15,880 nt of DNA. Source: Actinomycetota bacterium. Lineage in GTDB: Bacteria > Actinomycetota > Geothermincolia > Geothermincolales > RBG-13-55-18. Positions 7,311 through 15,107 of this stretch are shown one piece after another (the stretch's first letter is position 1; each line of letters starts with the position of its first letter). A model generated the notes under the pieces. That model was not told the DNA's origin. It saw only the letters and a list, made by a program, of their open reading frames with translations, and made no database searches. The DNA lies in the NCBI GenBank assembly GCA_028275245.1, contig JAPWVA010000006.1:1-15880 (forward strand), read 5' to 3'. Made by a program: the position numbers and the translations under genes.

Positions 7311-7393
7311 GGAGTCGCGGCGAGCAGGCTCGGTTTTCCCGATGCCCCGGGATGCCAGGGTCTTCGCGGACCTATAGGAGGTGAGCGTTAAGG

Positions 7394-7978
7394 ATGCTTG
7401 AGAGGATGGGCGAATGGGGGAAGAGGTGGAAGTCCCTTCCCCGCTGGAAGCAAGGGGCCTTAGTCCTTTTGGTTCTGTTCCTGGCTGCGGCAGGGTTCTT
7501 CCTCCTCCGTCCGCCTGGGGAGAGGAAGGTGGAGGTGATAGGGACAGTTCCGGCGGAGGAGGAAGGGCGGCCCACCGAGATCGTGGTCTACGTGGCGGGG
7601 GCAGTAAAATCCCCAGGCATCCAGCGCCTTCCTGCCGGGAGCAGGATGGCCGACGCCCTGGAGAGGGCGGGGGGCCCCCTCCCCGAGGCCGACCTGGAGG
7701 GACTCAACCTGGCCCAGAAGCTGGAGGACGGGCAGAGGGTGTATGTGCCCCGCCGGGGCCAAATGCCTGCCGGCACCGCTTCGTCGGGGAAGGTGAACGT
7801 GAACACCGCCCCCGCTTCCGAGCTGGAGAAGCTCCCGGGGATCGGGCCTACCTTGGCCGCCCGGATCGTGGAGTATCGGGAGAGGAATGGGCCCTTCAGG
7901 AGGGTGGAGGACCTCAAGAAGGTCAAGGGGATCGGAGAGAGCAAACTCCGGGAACTGCGGGATCGGGTGGAGGTATGA
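7394..7978 (+). CDS. comEA: Competence protein ComEA, membrane-anchored DNA receptor
   Basis: ComEA binds double-stranded DNA outside the membrane and delivers it to ComEC during transformation. The protein has a basic N-terminus, one membrane anchor (about residues 20-38), an SLBB domain beginning IVVYVAGAVKSPG (about 63-120), and a C-terminal helix-hairpin-helix DNA-binding domain (133-194). That last domain includes KVNVNTAPASELEKLPGIG and KGIGESKLREL. Its 194 residues are normal for the Gram-positive type. The ATG at 7394 has TAGGAGGTGA upstream with nine bases between. The stop overlaps the ATG of a mini-ORF (ATGA at 7975-7978), which in turn overlaps comEC, so expression of the set is probably coupled. 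Its last eleven codons are duplicated in that mini-ORF. No comEB lies between comEA and comEC here, as in many lineages. Confidence 0.94.
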   Translation: MLERMGEWGKRWKSLPRWKQGALVLLVLFLAAAGFFLLRPPGERKVEVIGTVPAEEEGRPTEIVVYVAGAVKSPGIQRLPAGSRMADALERAGGPLPEADLEGLNLAQKLEDGQRVYVPRRGQMPAGTASSGKVNVNTAPASELEKLPGIGPTLAARIVEYRERNGPFRRVEDLKKVKGIGESKLRELRDRVEV

Positions 7979-8055
7979 ACCAGGCCGCCCGTCGGCTCAC
8001 CACCCTGCTGGATGTGAAGCTCCGGGAACTGCGGGATAGGGTGGAAGTATGAACC
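7943..8055 (+). repeat. 39-base duplication at the comEA/comEC junction, 74-base offset
   Basis: Copy 1 (7943-7981) is the last eleven codons of comEA, the stop and the following bases. Copy 2 (8017-8055) is the end of the mini-ORF and the start of comEC. They differ at three positions: AAA/AAG, CGG/AGG and GAG/GAA. All are synonymous in the shared KLRELRDRVEV reading. Both copies end in ATGAACC, so each recreates a stop/start overlap. Confidence 0.9.
7975..8052 (+). CDS. Possible 25-codon mini-ORF between comEA and comEC
   Basis: The ATG at 7975 overlaps the comEA stop (ATGA), and the TGA at 8050-8052 overlaps the comEC ATG (ATGA). The peptide starts MNQAARRLTTLLDV and ends with KLRELRDRVEV, the same eleven residues as the end of ComEA. 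GGAGG lies one base before the ATG, too close for efficient independent initiation, so reinitiation by ribosomes finishing comEA is more likely. It may be a translated spacer that carries ribosomes to comEC, a small basic peptide with a role, or an accident of the duplication. Synonymous-only change between the copies is the one hint of selection, and it rests on just three sites. Confidence 0.4.
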   Translation: MNQAARRLTTLLDVKLRELRDRVEV

Positions 8056-10796
8056 TGGTCTTGCTCTATCGCATGCGCCTGCTGCTTCTAGGGTGCTGCT
8101 CTGCAGCCGGGATCGTGCTGGCGTTCCGGGGTTTCCATGGGTTCTGGCCCCTGACCTTCGCCCTGGGGGCGATGCTCCTCTCGGCCTTTTCCCTGCTTCG
8201 AGGAACAGATCGGGGATGGGCCCTGCTGCTCCCCCCGGTCTTTCTCTGCCTAGGGCTCATTTCGGGTGGGATAGAGGCATCCCGCTACAAGGGTCGAGAG
8301 GGACTCGAGGAGCAAGTGGTCCTGAGGGGTAGGGTGGAGGCGGAGAGGAGGACGGGGGAGGGGGAATACCTGCTCTTGGAGGTCAGGGAAGTGGTGACCG
8401 GGGACCTTCCCCGCCGGGGAGATTTGTATCTCCTACGTCCTCCCGGGAGGCCGAGAGGGCCGGGGGAAGGGGGGCGCGGGGGAGCGGGTGCGCCCCGCTG
8501 GGGCGAGTATTGGAAGGTGGAGGGTCGTCTCCGGACCTTTTCCCGCGCGGAAGGAGAGGCAGGAGGGATCCTCAGGGCCTTCGCCTGGAGCCGGGAGAAA
8601 GGTCCCTCCAGTCCCTGGCTTAAGTGGGCTGCCACCTTCCGAGGCGTGGTGATGGATGAAAGGAGGGGAAAGGGTAAGGAAGAATGCCTGATCCGGGGAA
8701 TGGTGCTGGGTGATTACCGGCAGTTGGGAGGCCGGGAGATTCGGGACCTGCGCCTATCCGGGCTGCTTCACGTTTGCGCCGCCTCCGGCCTACACGTGGC
8801 CATACTCTTGGCCCTGCTCATCAAAGTGATAGAAAGGCTGGGGGCGGGACGCAGGTATTCCCCGGCACTGGCCCTTCCCGGGGTATTAGTCTATGCTCTG
8901 GCCGCTGGCTCCAGCCCCTCGGTGAGAAGGGCCATGACCATGGCCACCCTGGCGGCTGCGGCCTCGCTGGCCGGGAGGAGGCCTGACCCGGTGGCCACCC
9001 TGGGAGCGGCCCTGTTGATGGGAGCCCTGGGATCTCCCCGCGCAGTCCTATCCATCAGTTTCCTGCTCTCCTATTCCGCGGCTTCCGGCATGGTCATCCT
9101 CTACCCGGTTTTTAGGGAGCGCTGGGGAAGGAGAATTCCTCGGCCCGCGGAACCTTTACTGGCGGCCTTGGCGGCACAGCTGGCGGTAGCGCCGGTGATG
9201 CTGGGAAGGTTCGGGGAGATCCCGCTGCTGGCCCCCGTGAGCAATGCGGTGCTCCTGCCGTTGGTGCCCTTCATCCTTCTCCCCCCACTGGTCTTGGGCT
9301 TCGCCGGCACCGCTTGGTTGCCCGTGTCGCACCTCGGATTCGCATTAGCCCGTCCCTTTGCCCGCGTTTTCCTTCATGCCGCCGAGATATTCGGGGCACT
9401 GGGCCGCCGGCTGGACCTGCCCTTTTTCCTTCCCGCCCCTGGATTGTGTCTCCTTTGCATCTCGCTGGTGGCCCTCGGCCTGACGCGGGGCAGGGCATGG
9501 AGGCTGGCCGCGGTGGGAGTGGCATCGCTCTTGGTTTTGGCGGTGGCCTGGAATTTCCCGGTGGCCACCGGCCTGGTCGGCCGAGAAGGACCCTCCGTCA
9601 CCTTCTTCGACGTGGGTCAGGGAGACTCGGCCCTGCTGGTTGGCCCGGGAGGGGAGCGCGTTTTGCTGGACGGGGGAGCGGACCCCTTTCTGGTAAGGGG
9701 AAAGCTCAGGGCCCTGGGGATCCACTGCTTGGATGCCGTGATCTGTTCCCACGGGGATCGGGATCACGTGGGGGGTCTGGCCGAGGTCTTGGAGGGGCTT
9801 TACGTAGGGGTGCTGGCGAGGCCCTCCCTGCCGCCCGGTGAAGGGGCGGAGCGAAGGCTGCTGGAAGCCGCCGCCGCGATGGGGGTGCCGGTGGTGGAGC
9901 TGGGCGGTGGGGAAACGGTGGAGGTGGGCGGCTTGGCCCTGCGCTTGGTGGGAGGGCCCTCCTTTCTGGGCGTGGGGAAAGGTAGCGGGGAGTTACAGAC
10001 GGACTTCTCCCAGAACGAAGCGAGCCTGGTGATATCCCTCGAGCTGGAGGGGGTGACCTTCCTCTTTCCCGGGGATGTGGAGGAGGAAGGGCAGGAGTGC
10101 TTGCTGGAGAGGGGAGCCACCGTGAGGGCCGACGTGCTGAAGGTGCCCCACCACGGCGGTTTTTCGGCCAGCACCGACCGTTTCCTGGATGCGGTGAAAC
10201 CCCGGGTGGCGGTGATCAGCGTGGGGACTCCCAACGAGTACGGGCACCCCGCGGCGGATACCCTGGAGGCCCTCCGGCGGCGGGGTTGCCGCGTGTTTCG
10301 CACCGATGAGTCGGGGGATATAGTGGTAAGGGCGGAGGAGGGACGCATAAGGGTCGAGGGGCGGGGGTCGACTTCCCGGGAGGGGGGCAGGGAGGCCGGA
10401 GGAGGAGATTCCCCTCCCGCCGAGATTGCCTTTGCTCCGTGGCCGGGGCAGGTACTGTCCTTGCGGGAACGACCTGGTGCGCGCGGTAAGCGCCCGCCGC
10501 GATGGGACCCGGTGCCCTGGGGGCGGGAGCATGACGGAGGTGCGGTGATTGAAGGCCAAGGTGATTCTCCTTTACGGGGATCAACCCTTGCTCCTGGAGG
10601 AAGAGCTGGAGAAGCTGAAGAGGTCTTGGTCCAGAAAGGGGGACATTTCCCTGAACCTCCAGGTCTTCGAGGCGGGAGAGACGCCTTTTTCGGAGGTGCT
10701 GGAGGCGGCCGAGGTCCTCCCCTTCGGATCGGAGCGGAGGTACCTGGTGGTGAAGGGAGCCCAGGCCCTTACTCCCTCCGAGGTAAGACAGCTTGA
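8049..10796 (+). CDS. comEC: ComEC/Rec2 family DNA-uptake channel
   Basis: ComEC is the inner-membrane channel that passes one DNA strand into the cell while the other is degraded. Three membrane segments lie in residues 8-75, followed by a soluble DUF4131/OB-like region to about 190. The competence domain runs from about 215 to 500, with LHVCAASGLHVA at 240-251 and many hydrophobic helices. The metallo-beta-lactamase-like domain follows: FFDVGQGD (519-526), HGDRDH (568-573), FPGD with D676, and PHHGG (700-704). These are metal-ligand positions proposed for the nuclease. The family normally ends soon after TDESGDIVVR (about residue 758). Here the frame continues about 143 low-complexity residues, 82 of them over holA, so the tail is doubtful. 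The ATG at 8049 overlaps the mini-ORF stop and has only a weak ribosome site. Confidence 0.95.
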   Translation: MNLVLLYRMRLLLLGCCSAAGIVLAFRGFHGFWPLTFALGAMLLSAFSLLRGTDRGWALLLPPVFLCLGLISGGIEASRYKGREGLEEQVVLRGRVEAERRTGEGEYLLLEVREVVTGDLPRRGDLYLLRPPGRPRGPGEGGRGGAGAPRWGEYWKVEGRLRTFSRAEGEAGGILRAFAWSREKGPSSPWLKWAATFRGVVMDERRGKGKEECLIRGMVLGDYRQLGGREIRDLRLSGLLHVCAASGLHVAILLALLIKVIERLGAGRRYSPALALPGVLVYALAAGSSPSVRRAMTMATLAAAASLAGRRPDPVATLGAALLMGALGSPRAVLSISFLLSYSAASGMVILYPVFRERWGRRIPRPAEPLLAALAAQLAVAPVMLGRFGEIPLLAPVSNAVLLPLVPFILLPPLVLGFAGTAWLPVSHLGFALARPFARVFLHAAEIFGALGRRLDLPFFLPAPGLCLLCISLVALGLTRGRAWRLAAVGVASLLVLAVAWNFPVATGLVGREGPSVTFFDVGQGDSALLVGPGGERVLLDGGADPFLVRGKLRALGIHCLDAVICSHGDRDHVGGLAEVLEGLYVGVLARPSLPPGEGAERRLLEAAAAMGVPVVELGGGETVEVGGLALRLVGGPSFLGVGKGSGELQTDFSQNEASLVISLELEGVTFLFPGDVEEEGQECLLERGATVRADVLKVPHHGGFSASTDRFLDAVKPRVAVISVGTPNEYGHPAADTLEALRRRGCRVFRTDESGDIVVRAEEGRIRVEGRGSTSREGGREAGGGDSPPAEIAFAPWPGQVLSLRERPGARGKRPPRWDPVPWGREHDGGAVIEGQGDSPLRGSTLAPGGRAGEAEEVLVQKGGHFPEPPGLRGGRDAFFGGAGGGRGPPLRIGAEVPGGEGSPGPYSLRGKTA

Positions 10797-11571
10797 GAGA
10801 TACCTGGACCAGCCGGCGGAGGAGACGGTGCTGGTCTTGCTGGCGGAGGGGCTCCGAGAGGGTTCCCCGCTGTTACGTACCCTCCAGTCCAAGGGGATGG
10901 CCAAGAAGGTGGAGCGGCGCCGAGATAAGATCCCCCTCTGGATTAAGGAGAGGTTCGCCGAAAGGGGCCTTAAGGTGGACGGAAGGGCGGCGGTCTACAT
11001 GGCGGAGGCCCTGGGGAATGACCTGCTGGCCCTGGAGAAAGCGGTGGACAAGGTGGCCCAGTACCACCAGGGAAGGGATGCGGTGGGACTGGAGGAGGTG
11101 GTGGACCTGGTCACTCCCCGGGAGAACTACCAGGTCTATGAGATCGTGGAGAGGGTGGGGACGGGGGATGCCGACGGGAGCCTGCGCGTATTGCGCAAGT
11201 GGATGGCGAGGGGAGGGAGTACCACCCACCTTTTGAGGGCGCTATCCCTTCACTTTCGGCAGCTCCTTCTATACCACGCCCTTTCGCGGGAGGGGTACCC
11301 CGACGCGGAGATCGCCCGACGCATGGACCTGGGCAGTCAAACCTGGAGGCTGGACCGGTACCTCCGTCGTCACGCCGCGGTGTGGGACCTGGAGAGCACG
11401 GCCCGAGCCCTCTTCCATCTGGCCTCGGTGGAGGCCGACCTGAAGACGGGTGGCCTGGGCGAGGACACGGCCGCAGAGTTCCTGGTGCTGGGTCTTTTAA
11501 GCCTTCTGGCTGGGACCAGGACCCCCCGGTGCCGGGCGAGGGGGGACAGGAAGGAAAAAGATTGTAAATAG
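10549..11571 (+). CDS. holA: DNA polymerase III delta subunit (clamp loader)
   Basis: Delta opens the beta sliding clamp as part of the clamp-loader complex. The protein starts KVILLYGDQPLLLEEEL, the degenerate nucleotide-binding fold of this subunit, which lacks a working Walker A motif. Typical features continue through the AAA-like domains: VLPFGSERRYLVVKGAQAL, DLLALEKAVDKVAQY, and the C-terminal collar domain with HLLRALSLHFRQLLLYH. At 340 residues it is of normal length. The TTG start at 10549 has GGAGG at 10536-10540, eight bases upstream. It begins inside the comEC frame and overlaps it by 248 bases. comEC-holA adjacency is widespread; rpsT, which often follows, is not here. The last 20 residues are charged and divergent. 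Its stop directly abuts the ARG-box region. Confidence 0.94.
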   Translation: MKAKVILLYGDQPLLLEEELEKLKRSWSRKGDISLNLQVFEAGETPFSEVLEAAEVLPFGSERRYLVVKGAQALTPSEVRQLERYLDQPAEETVLVLLAEGLREGSPLLRTLQSKGMAKKVERRRDKIPLWIKERFAERGLKVDGRAAVYMAEALGNDLLALEKAVDKVAQYHQGRDAVGLEEVVDLVTPRENYQVYEIVERVGTGDADGSLRVLRKWMARGGSTTHLLRALSLHFRQLLLYHALSREGYPDAEIARRMDLGSQTWRLDRYLRRHAAVWDLESTARALFHLASVEADLKTGGLGEDTAAEFLVLGLLSLLAGTRTPRCRARGDRKEKDCK

Positions 11572-11609
11572 TTGCATAAATTATTGATAGTACTGAAAAT
11601 ATATGCATA
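11572..11609. promoter_or_regulatory. Tandem ARG-box-like operators (ArgR sites)
   Basis: Two 18-base sites are separated by two bases. Box 2, ACTGAAAATATATGCATA (11592-11609), agrees with the classical consensus WNTGAATWWWWATTCANW at 14 of 16 specified positions. Box 1, TTGCATAAATTATTGATA (11572-11589), agrees at 11 of 16, mostly in its right half. Paired 18-base boxes with 2-3 bases between them are the usual hexameric ArgR target. They lie in an AT-rich island just before argC and overlap the promoter, so arginine-dependent repression is expected. Confidence 0.68.
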
Positions 11610-11611
11610 AT
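11584..11611 (+). promoter_or_regulatory. Promoter of the arginine operon
   Basis: TTGATA (11584-11589) and CATAAT (11606-11611) are 16 bases apart and overlap both ARG boxes. The site lies 57 bases before the chosen argC start. Its position between two genes on the same strand, in a sharply AT-rich stretch, supports it. Confidence 0.58.
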
Positions 11612-11668
11612 TAGGTACATGTCGTTGGCCACGAGCCCATTGTGTCTCACGGGAGGTGCGACCTGAGG

Positions 11669-12703
11669 TTGAAGGTGGGAATCGTGGGGGCTTCCGGGTA
11701 CACCGGGGCGGAGCTCATGCGCCTCCTGGCCGCCCACCCCGGCGTGGAGGTGTCGCTGGTGACTGCCCAGTCCTACGCCGGCAGGAGGGTGGGGGACCTG
11801 TATCCCCATCTTCTCCCCTATGCCGACATGGTTTACCGCCCCTTCGACCCCGACCGGGCGTGGGAGGAGGCCGAGTTTTTCTTCGTGGCCCTACCCCACG
11901 GGGAATCCATGGAGGCGGTGGCAGCCCTGCGGGAGAGGGGAGCCCGGGTAGTGGACCTGTCCGCCGATTATCGTTTCTCCCGCCCCGAAACCTACGAGAA
12001 ATGGTACGGCAAGCCCCACAGTCACCCTGAGCTGTTGGGGGAGGCAGTTTACGGCCTGCCGGAGCTCTTCCGGGGCGAGGTGGCCCGGGCAGCGCTGGTG
12101 GCTGGACCCGGCTGCTATCCTACGGCCGCGCTGCTGGCGCTGGCCCCCCTCCTATCGCGAGGCCTCTGCAGGGGCGAGGTGGTGGTGGACGCCAAGTCGG
12201 GGGTCTCGGGGGCGGGCAGGAGCCTCAGCCTGGACACCCATTTCCCTCAGGCTGAAGGTAGCGTGAAGCCTTACGGGGTGGGGGTGCACCGCCATACGCC
12301 GGAGATGGAGGAAGTCATGGGGAGGCTGATCGGGGACGGGGAAGTCAGGGTCATCTTCGTCCCCCACCTAATACCCATGAGCAGGGGGATCCTGGCCACC
12401 TGCTACGCTCGTACAGAGGGATCCCTAGGCCCTTCGGAGCTGGAGGAGCTTTACCGAGATTTCTACCGGGACTGTCCTTTCGTGGTGGTACTACCCCGGG
12501 GCTCTTATCCCCAGACCAAGGATGTGTGCGGGAGCAATTACTGTCATCTGGGGCTTTATGCCGACGGCGAGGGCCGGGTCATATGCACCGCCGTCATCGA
12601 CAACCTGGTGAAAGGCGCCTCGGGTCAGGCGATTCAGTGCCTGAACCTGATGATGGGTTGGGAGGAGACCACGGGCCTGCTGGCCCTAGGGGTCTTTCCC
12701 TGA
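11669..12703 (+). CDS. argC: N-acetyl-gamma-glutamyl-phosphate reductase
   Basis: ArgC reduces N-acetylglutamyl phosphate with NADPH to N-acetylglutamate semialdehyde, the third step of arginine synthesis. The NADP fold begins at once with KVGIVGASGYTGAELMRLL. The catalytic cysteine is C149 in GPGCYPT, and the HRHTPE stretch at 207-212 holds the conserved histidine region. KSGVSGAGR and PHLIPMSRGIL are also typical. I chose the TTG at 11669, giving 344 residues that begin in the usual place. GGGAGGTG lies 10 bases upstream. A GTG at 11642 in the same frame would add nine residues with no family support and would sit before that ribosome site. It is the first gene after the ARG boxes, followed by argJ after 34 bases. 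Confidence 0.97.
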   Translation: MKVGIVGASGYTGAELMRLLAAHPGVEVSLVTAQSYAGRRVGDLYPHLLPYADMVYRPFDPDRAWEEAEFFFVALPHGESMEAVAALRERGARVVDLSADYRFSRPETYEKWYGKPHSHPELLGEAVYGLPELFRGEVARAALVAGPGCYPTAALLALAPLLSRGLCRGEVVVDAKSGVSGAGRSLSLDTHFPQAEGSVKPYGVGVHRHTPEMEEVMGRLIGDGEVRVIFVPHLIPMSRGILATCYARTEGSLGPSELEELYRDFYRDCPFVVVLPRGSYPQTKDVCGSNYCHLGLYADGEGRVICTAVIDNLVKGASGQAIQCLNLMMGWEETTGLLALGVFP

Positions 12704-12737
12704 GGGGAGGTTTCCTAGGAAAGGAGCTGGTACGAGG

Positions 12738-13907
12738 TTGGAAGGACGTGGAGTTTGCGCCCCCCGGGGCTTCCGCGCGGGAGCAGTGTCCTGCGGGATA
12801 AAGAGGGGCGGAGCCTTGGATCTTTGCCTACTCCAAGCAGAGGTTCCCTGCGCCGCCGCGGGCACCTTTACCCGCAACGCCTTCAAGGCGGCGCCGGTGG
12901 TGGTGACCATGGAACACCTCTCCCGAGAGGGAGTCCTGCAGGCGGTGGTGGCCAACTCGGGGGTGGCCAACGCCTGGACCGGCGAAAGGGGGCGCGGCGA
13001 TGCCAGGGCCATGGCTGGGGAGGTGGGACGCCTCTTGGGCATTCCCGCACACCGGGTGGCGGTGGCCAGTACCGGTACCATCGGCAACTTCCTCCCCATG
13101 GAAAAGGTCCTGGAGGGGATACGCGCCGCCTCCTGGCGCCTCACCCGGGAGGGGGGGGAGGAGGCGGCACGGGCGATAATGACCACCGATTCCTTTCCCA
13201 AGCTTGGGGAATGGGACTGCGGCCCATTCCGGGTGGGAGGTATGGCCAAGGGGGCCGGGATGATCCACCCGGACATGGCCACTATGCTGGCCTTCATCAC
13301 CACCGACGCACTCGTGGAGCCGGGCGTGCTGAGCGCTGCCTTGAGGGCGGCGGTGGAGAAGACCTTCAACCGCATCACCGTCGACGGTTGCACCAGCACC
13401 AATGACATGGTCCTGGCCCTGGCCAGCGGGCTTTCCGGGTACAGGCCCTCCCCCGGGGAACTGGAAGAGGCCTTGCTCGATGCCTGCCGGTGCCTCTCCC
13501 GCCTCATCGTCCGGGATGGAGAGGGCGCCTCGCGCCTGATGAGGGTGAGGGTGGAAGGGGCCCGGGACGACCGGGAGGCCAAGGCGGTGGCCTTCGCGGT
13601 GGCGGGCTCCTTGCTGGTGAAGACGGCTCTCTTCGGGGGAGACCCCAACTGGGGGCGGATAGTGCAGGCGGTGGGTGCGGCCCTGCCCGATGCCCGGGAG
13701 GAGGGGACCGAGGTCCTGGTGGGGGACCTCCTCTTGGCCAGGGACGGCGTTCCCGCCCCCTACCCGGAGGATAGGGCAGCGGAGGCCTTCTCCCGCGAGG
13801 AGGTGGAGGTCACGGTGAGGCTTTCCCGGGGTGAGGGAGTCTCGGAGGTGCTCACCTGTGACCTCGGCTATGAGTACGTGCGCATTAACGCCGAATACCG
13901 GACCTAA
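12738..13907 (+). CDS. argJ: Glutamate N-acetyltransferase (ornithine acetyltransferase)
   Basis: ArgJ moves the acetyl group from N-acetylornithine to glutamate, releasing ornithine and recycling acetyl. Some members also use acetyl-CoA; the sequence alone does not settle which type this is. The precursor cleaves itself before a threonine, here T182 in DMATMLAFITTDA, to give alpha and beta chains. Other family marks are GTFTRNAFKAAPV (42-54), ASTGTIGNF (oxyanion-hole region), VDGCTSTNDMVLAL, and LFGGDPNWGRI near the C-terminus. The 389-residue length is normal. The start is TTG at 12738 with AAGGAG eleven bases upstream, placing GFRAGAVSCGIK where the family begins. It is 34 bases from argC and 33 from argB, so they form one operon. 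No argA is needed when the acetyl group is recycled. Confidence 0.97.
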   Translation: MEGRGVCAPRGFRAGAVSCGIKRGGALDLCLLQAEVPCAAAGTFTRNAFKAAPVVVTMEHLSREGVLQAVVANSGVANAWTGERGRGDARAMAGEVGRLLGIPAHRVAVASTGTIGNFLPMEKVLEGIRAASWRLTREGGEEAARAIMTTDSFPKLGEWDCGPFRVGGMAKGAGMIHPDMATMLAFITTDALVEPGVLSAALRAAVEKTFNRITVDGCTSTNDMVLALASGLSGYRPSPGELEEALLDACRCLSRLIVRDGEGASRLMRVRVEGARDDREAKAVAFAVAGSLLVKTALFGGDPNWGRIVQAVGAALPDAREEGTEVLVGDLLLARDGVPAPYPEDRAAEAFSREEVEVTVRLSRGEGVSEVLTCDLGYEYVRINAEYRT

Positions 13908-13940
13908 GTTCAGGACCGGCCCGGTGTGGGGAGGTGTTCC

Positions 13941-14813
13941 ATGGAGAACGAAAAGGCCAAGGCGCGCATATTGACCGAGGCGCTCCCCTTCATCAAGGAG
14001 TTCTACGGGAAGACAGTGGTGGTGAAGGTGGGGGGCAGTGCCCTGGAGGATCCCCAGCTCAAGGAGTGGTTCGCCTCTGACGTGGTCCTCATGCGTTATG
14101 TGGGGATAAACCCCGTGGTGGTCCACGGAGGGGGGCCCCAGGTCACCGACCTCATGCGGCGGCTGTCCCTGGAGGTTCGTTTCGTGGACGGCCACCGGGT
14201 GACCGACGCCGCCGCTATGGATGTGGTGAAGATGGTGCTGGTGGGGAAGATGAACAAGGAGATAGTGAACCTCATCAACCAGCACGGCACGCTGGCGGTG
14301 GGGCTATCCGGAGAGGACGGGGGCCTGATCATGGCCCGCAAGAAGGTGCACCAAGGTGCTGGGGGCACCGTGGACCTGGGTTACGTGGGGGAGGTGGATA
14401 GGGTCAACCCCCGCATCCTGCATGACCTAATCGCGGACGAGTTCATACCGGTGGTGGCGAGCATAGGCGTGGACGAAGGAGGACAGAGCTATAACATCAA
14501 CGCCGACATGGTGGCGGGGGCGCTGGCGGAGGCCCTGGGGGCTTACAAACTCGTCTACCTCACCGACGTGGACGGCATACTACGGGACCTCGGGGACCCT
14601 TCCAGCCTGGTTCCGGAGCTTTCCTGTGGGGAGGCCGAGAGGATGATCGAAGAAGGACTGCTGGAGAAGGGGATGATCCCCAAGGTGGAGAGCTGCCTGC
14701 AGGCGGTCCGCGGCGGCGTTCACCGGGCCCACATCATCAACGGACGTCGGGAACACGCCCTCATACTGGAGCTCTTCACCGGCTCCGGAGTGGGCACCAT
14801 GATACGTCCCTGA
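13941..14813 (+). CDS. argB: Acetylglutamate kinase, arginine-sensitive type
   Basis: ArgB phosphorylates N-acetylglutamate with ATP, usually the controlled step of arginine synthesis. The amino-acid-kinase fold shows KVGGSA (K29), HGGGPQ (62-67), GLSGEDGGLI and NINADMVAGALAEALGA (from N185), then YLTDVDGIL. About 25 residues precede the first beta strand (ending PFIKEFYGKTVVV). Known arginine-inhibited hexameric enzymes carry such an N-terminal helix, while the arginine-insensitive E. coli enzyme lacks it. The C-terminus HIINGRREHALILELF fits the same class. I infer feedback inhibition by arginine. The ATG at 13941 has GGGGAGGTG about six bases upstream. A GTG at 13926 in frame lies before that ribosome site and is unlikely. 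The protein is 290 residues. Confidence 0.98.
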   Translation: MENEKAKARILTEALPFIKEFYGKTVVVKVGGSALEDPQLKEWFASDVVLMRYVGINPVVVHGGGPQVTDLMRRLSLEVRFVDGHRVTDAAAMDVVKMVLVGKMNKEIVNLINQHGTLAVGLSGEDGGLIMARKKVHQGAGGTVDLGYVGEVDRVNPRILHDLIADEFIPVVASIGVDEGGQSYNINADMVAGALAEALGAYKLVYLTDVDGILRDLGDPSSLVPELSCGEAERMIEEGLLEKGMIPKVESCLQAVRGGVHRAHIINGRREHALILELFTGSGVGTMIRP

Positions 14814-15043
14814 GGGTCTCCCACTCGGGGGAGGAGCCGCGGGGGAGGCACGGGAACCCAGGGAAGTCCCCTGGTGAGTTTGGAGCCCGGGAGAATGCCG
14901 GGTAGGACCGGATCCCGGTGGTCCATGGGGTGAATGAGCGGGCCCATGTTGGGCTTTCCCCGGGGACCTTCCACCAGGGATGCCCTTCGGGATGTCCGTT
15001 GGCCCTGGGACGGCGCAACTTCAGCCGAGAACCCGGGCCGTTC

Positions 15044-15064
15044 CCCGGGAGGTCGAATCCCGGG
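15044..15064. other. Perfect CCCGGGA/TCCCGGG stem-loop upstream of argD
   Basis: CCCGGGA (15044-15050) and TCCCGGG (15058-15064) flank a seven-base loop GGTCGAA. A further CCCGGG at 15032-15037 could pair with either arm, giving alternative folds. The loop recalls a tRNA T-arm, but the rest of a tRNA is absent. It could be an attenuator or mRNA-processing structure. Confidence 0.4.
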
Positions 15065-15107
15065 TGCAGGGAGCTTATGATAACGATCAACGGGGTTGCC
15101 TCCGGGG

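Larger units (their letters stand above)
6760..7393. other. Intergenic region between leuS and comEA, 634 bases
   Basis: I find no supported gene. A 136-codon open frame at 6967-7377 has no ribosome site, a low-complexity Arg/Pro/Gly-rich product and spans the 20-base repeat, so I do not call it. The region contains the leuS 3' hairpin, an 11-base triplicate, a 20-base duplicate and two inverted repeats. No clear promoter for comEA is visible. Confidence 0.55.

Noticed and set aside
6967..7377. 136-codon + strand frame ending just before the comEA ribosome site
   Set aside because: It has no ribosome site, a low-complexity product, and is partly built from the 20-base tandem repeat.
12828..14285. 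485-codon open frame on the minus strand
   Set aside because: It is antisense to argJ and argB, both certain by motifs; its product is His/Gly/Pro-rich, as expected from a shadow frame in GC-rich DNA.
15032..15070. tRNA T-arm-like stem-loop (GGTCGAATCC)
   Set aside because: No acceptor, D or anticodon arms can be placed around it, and the loop lacks the TTCGA form.
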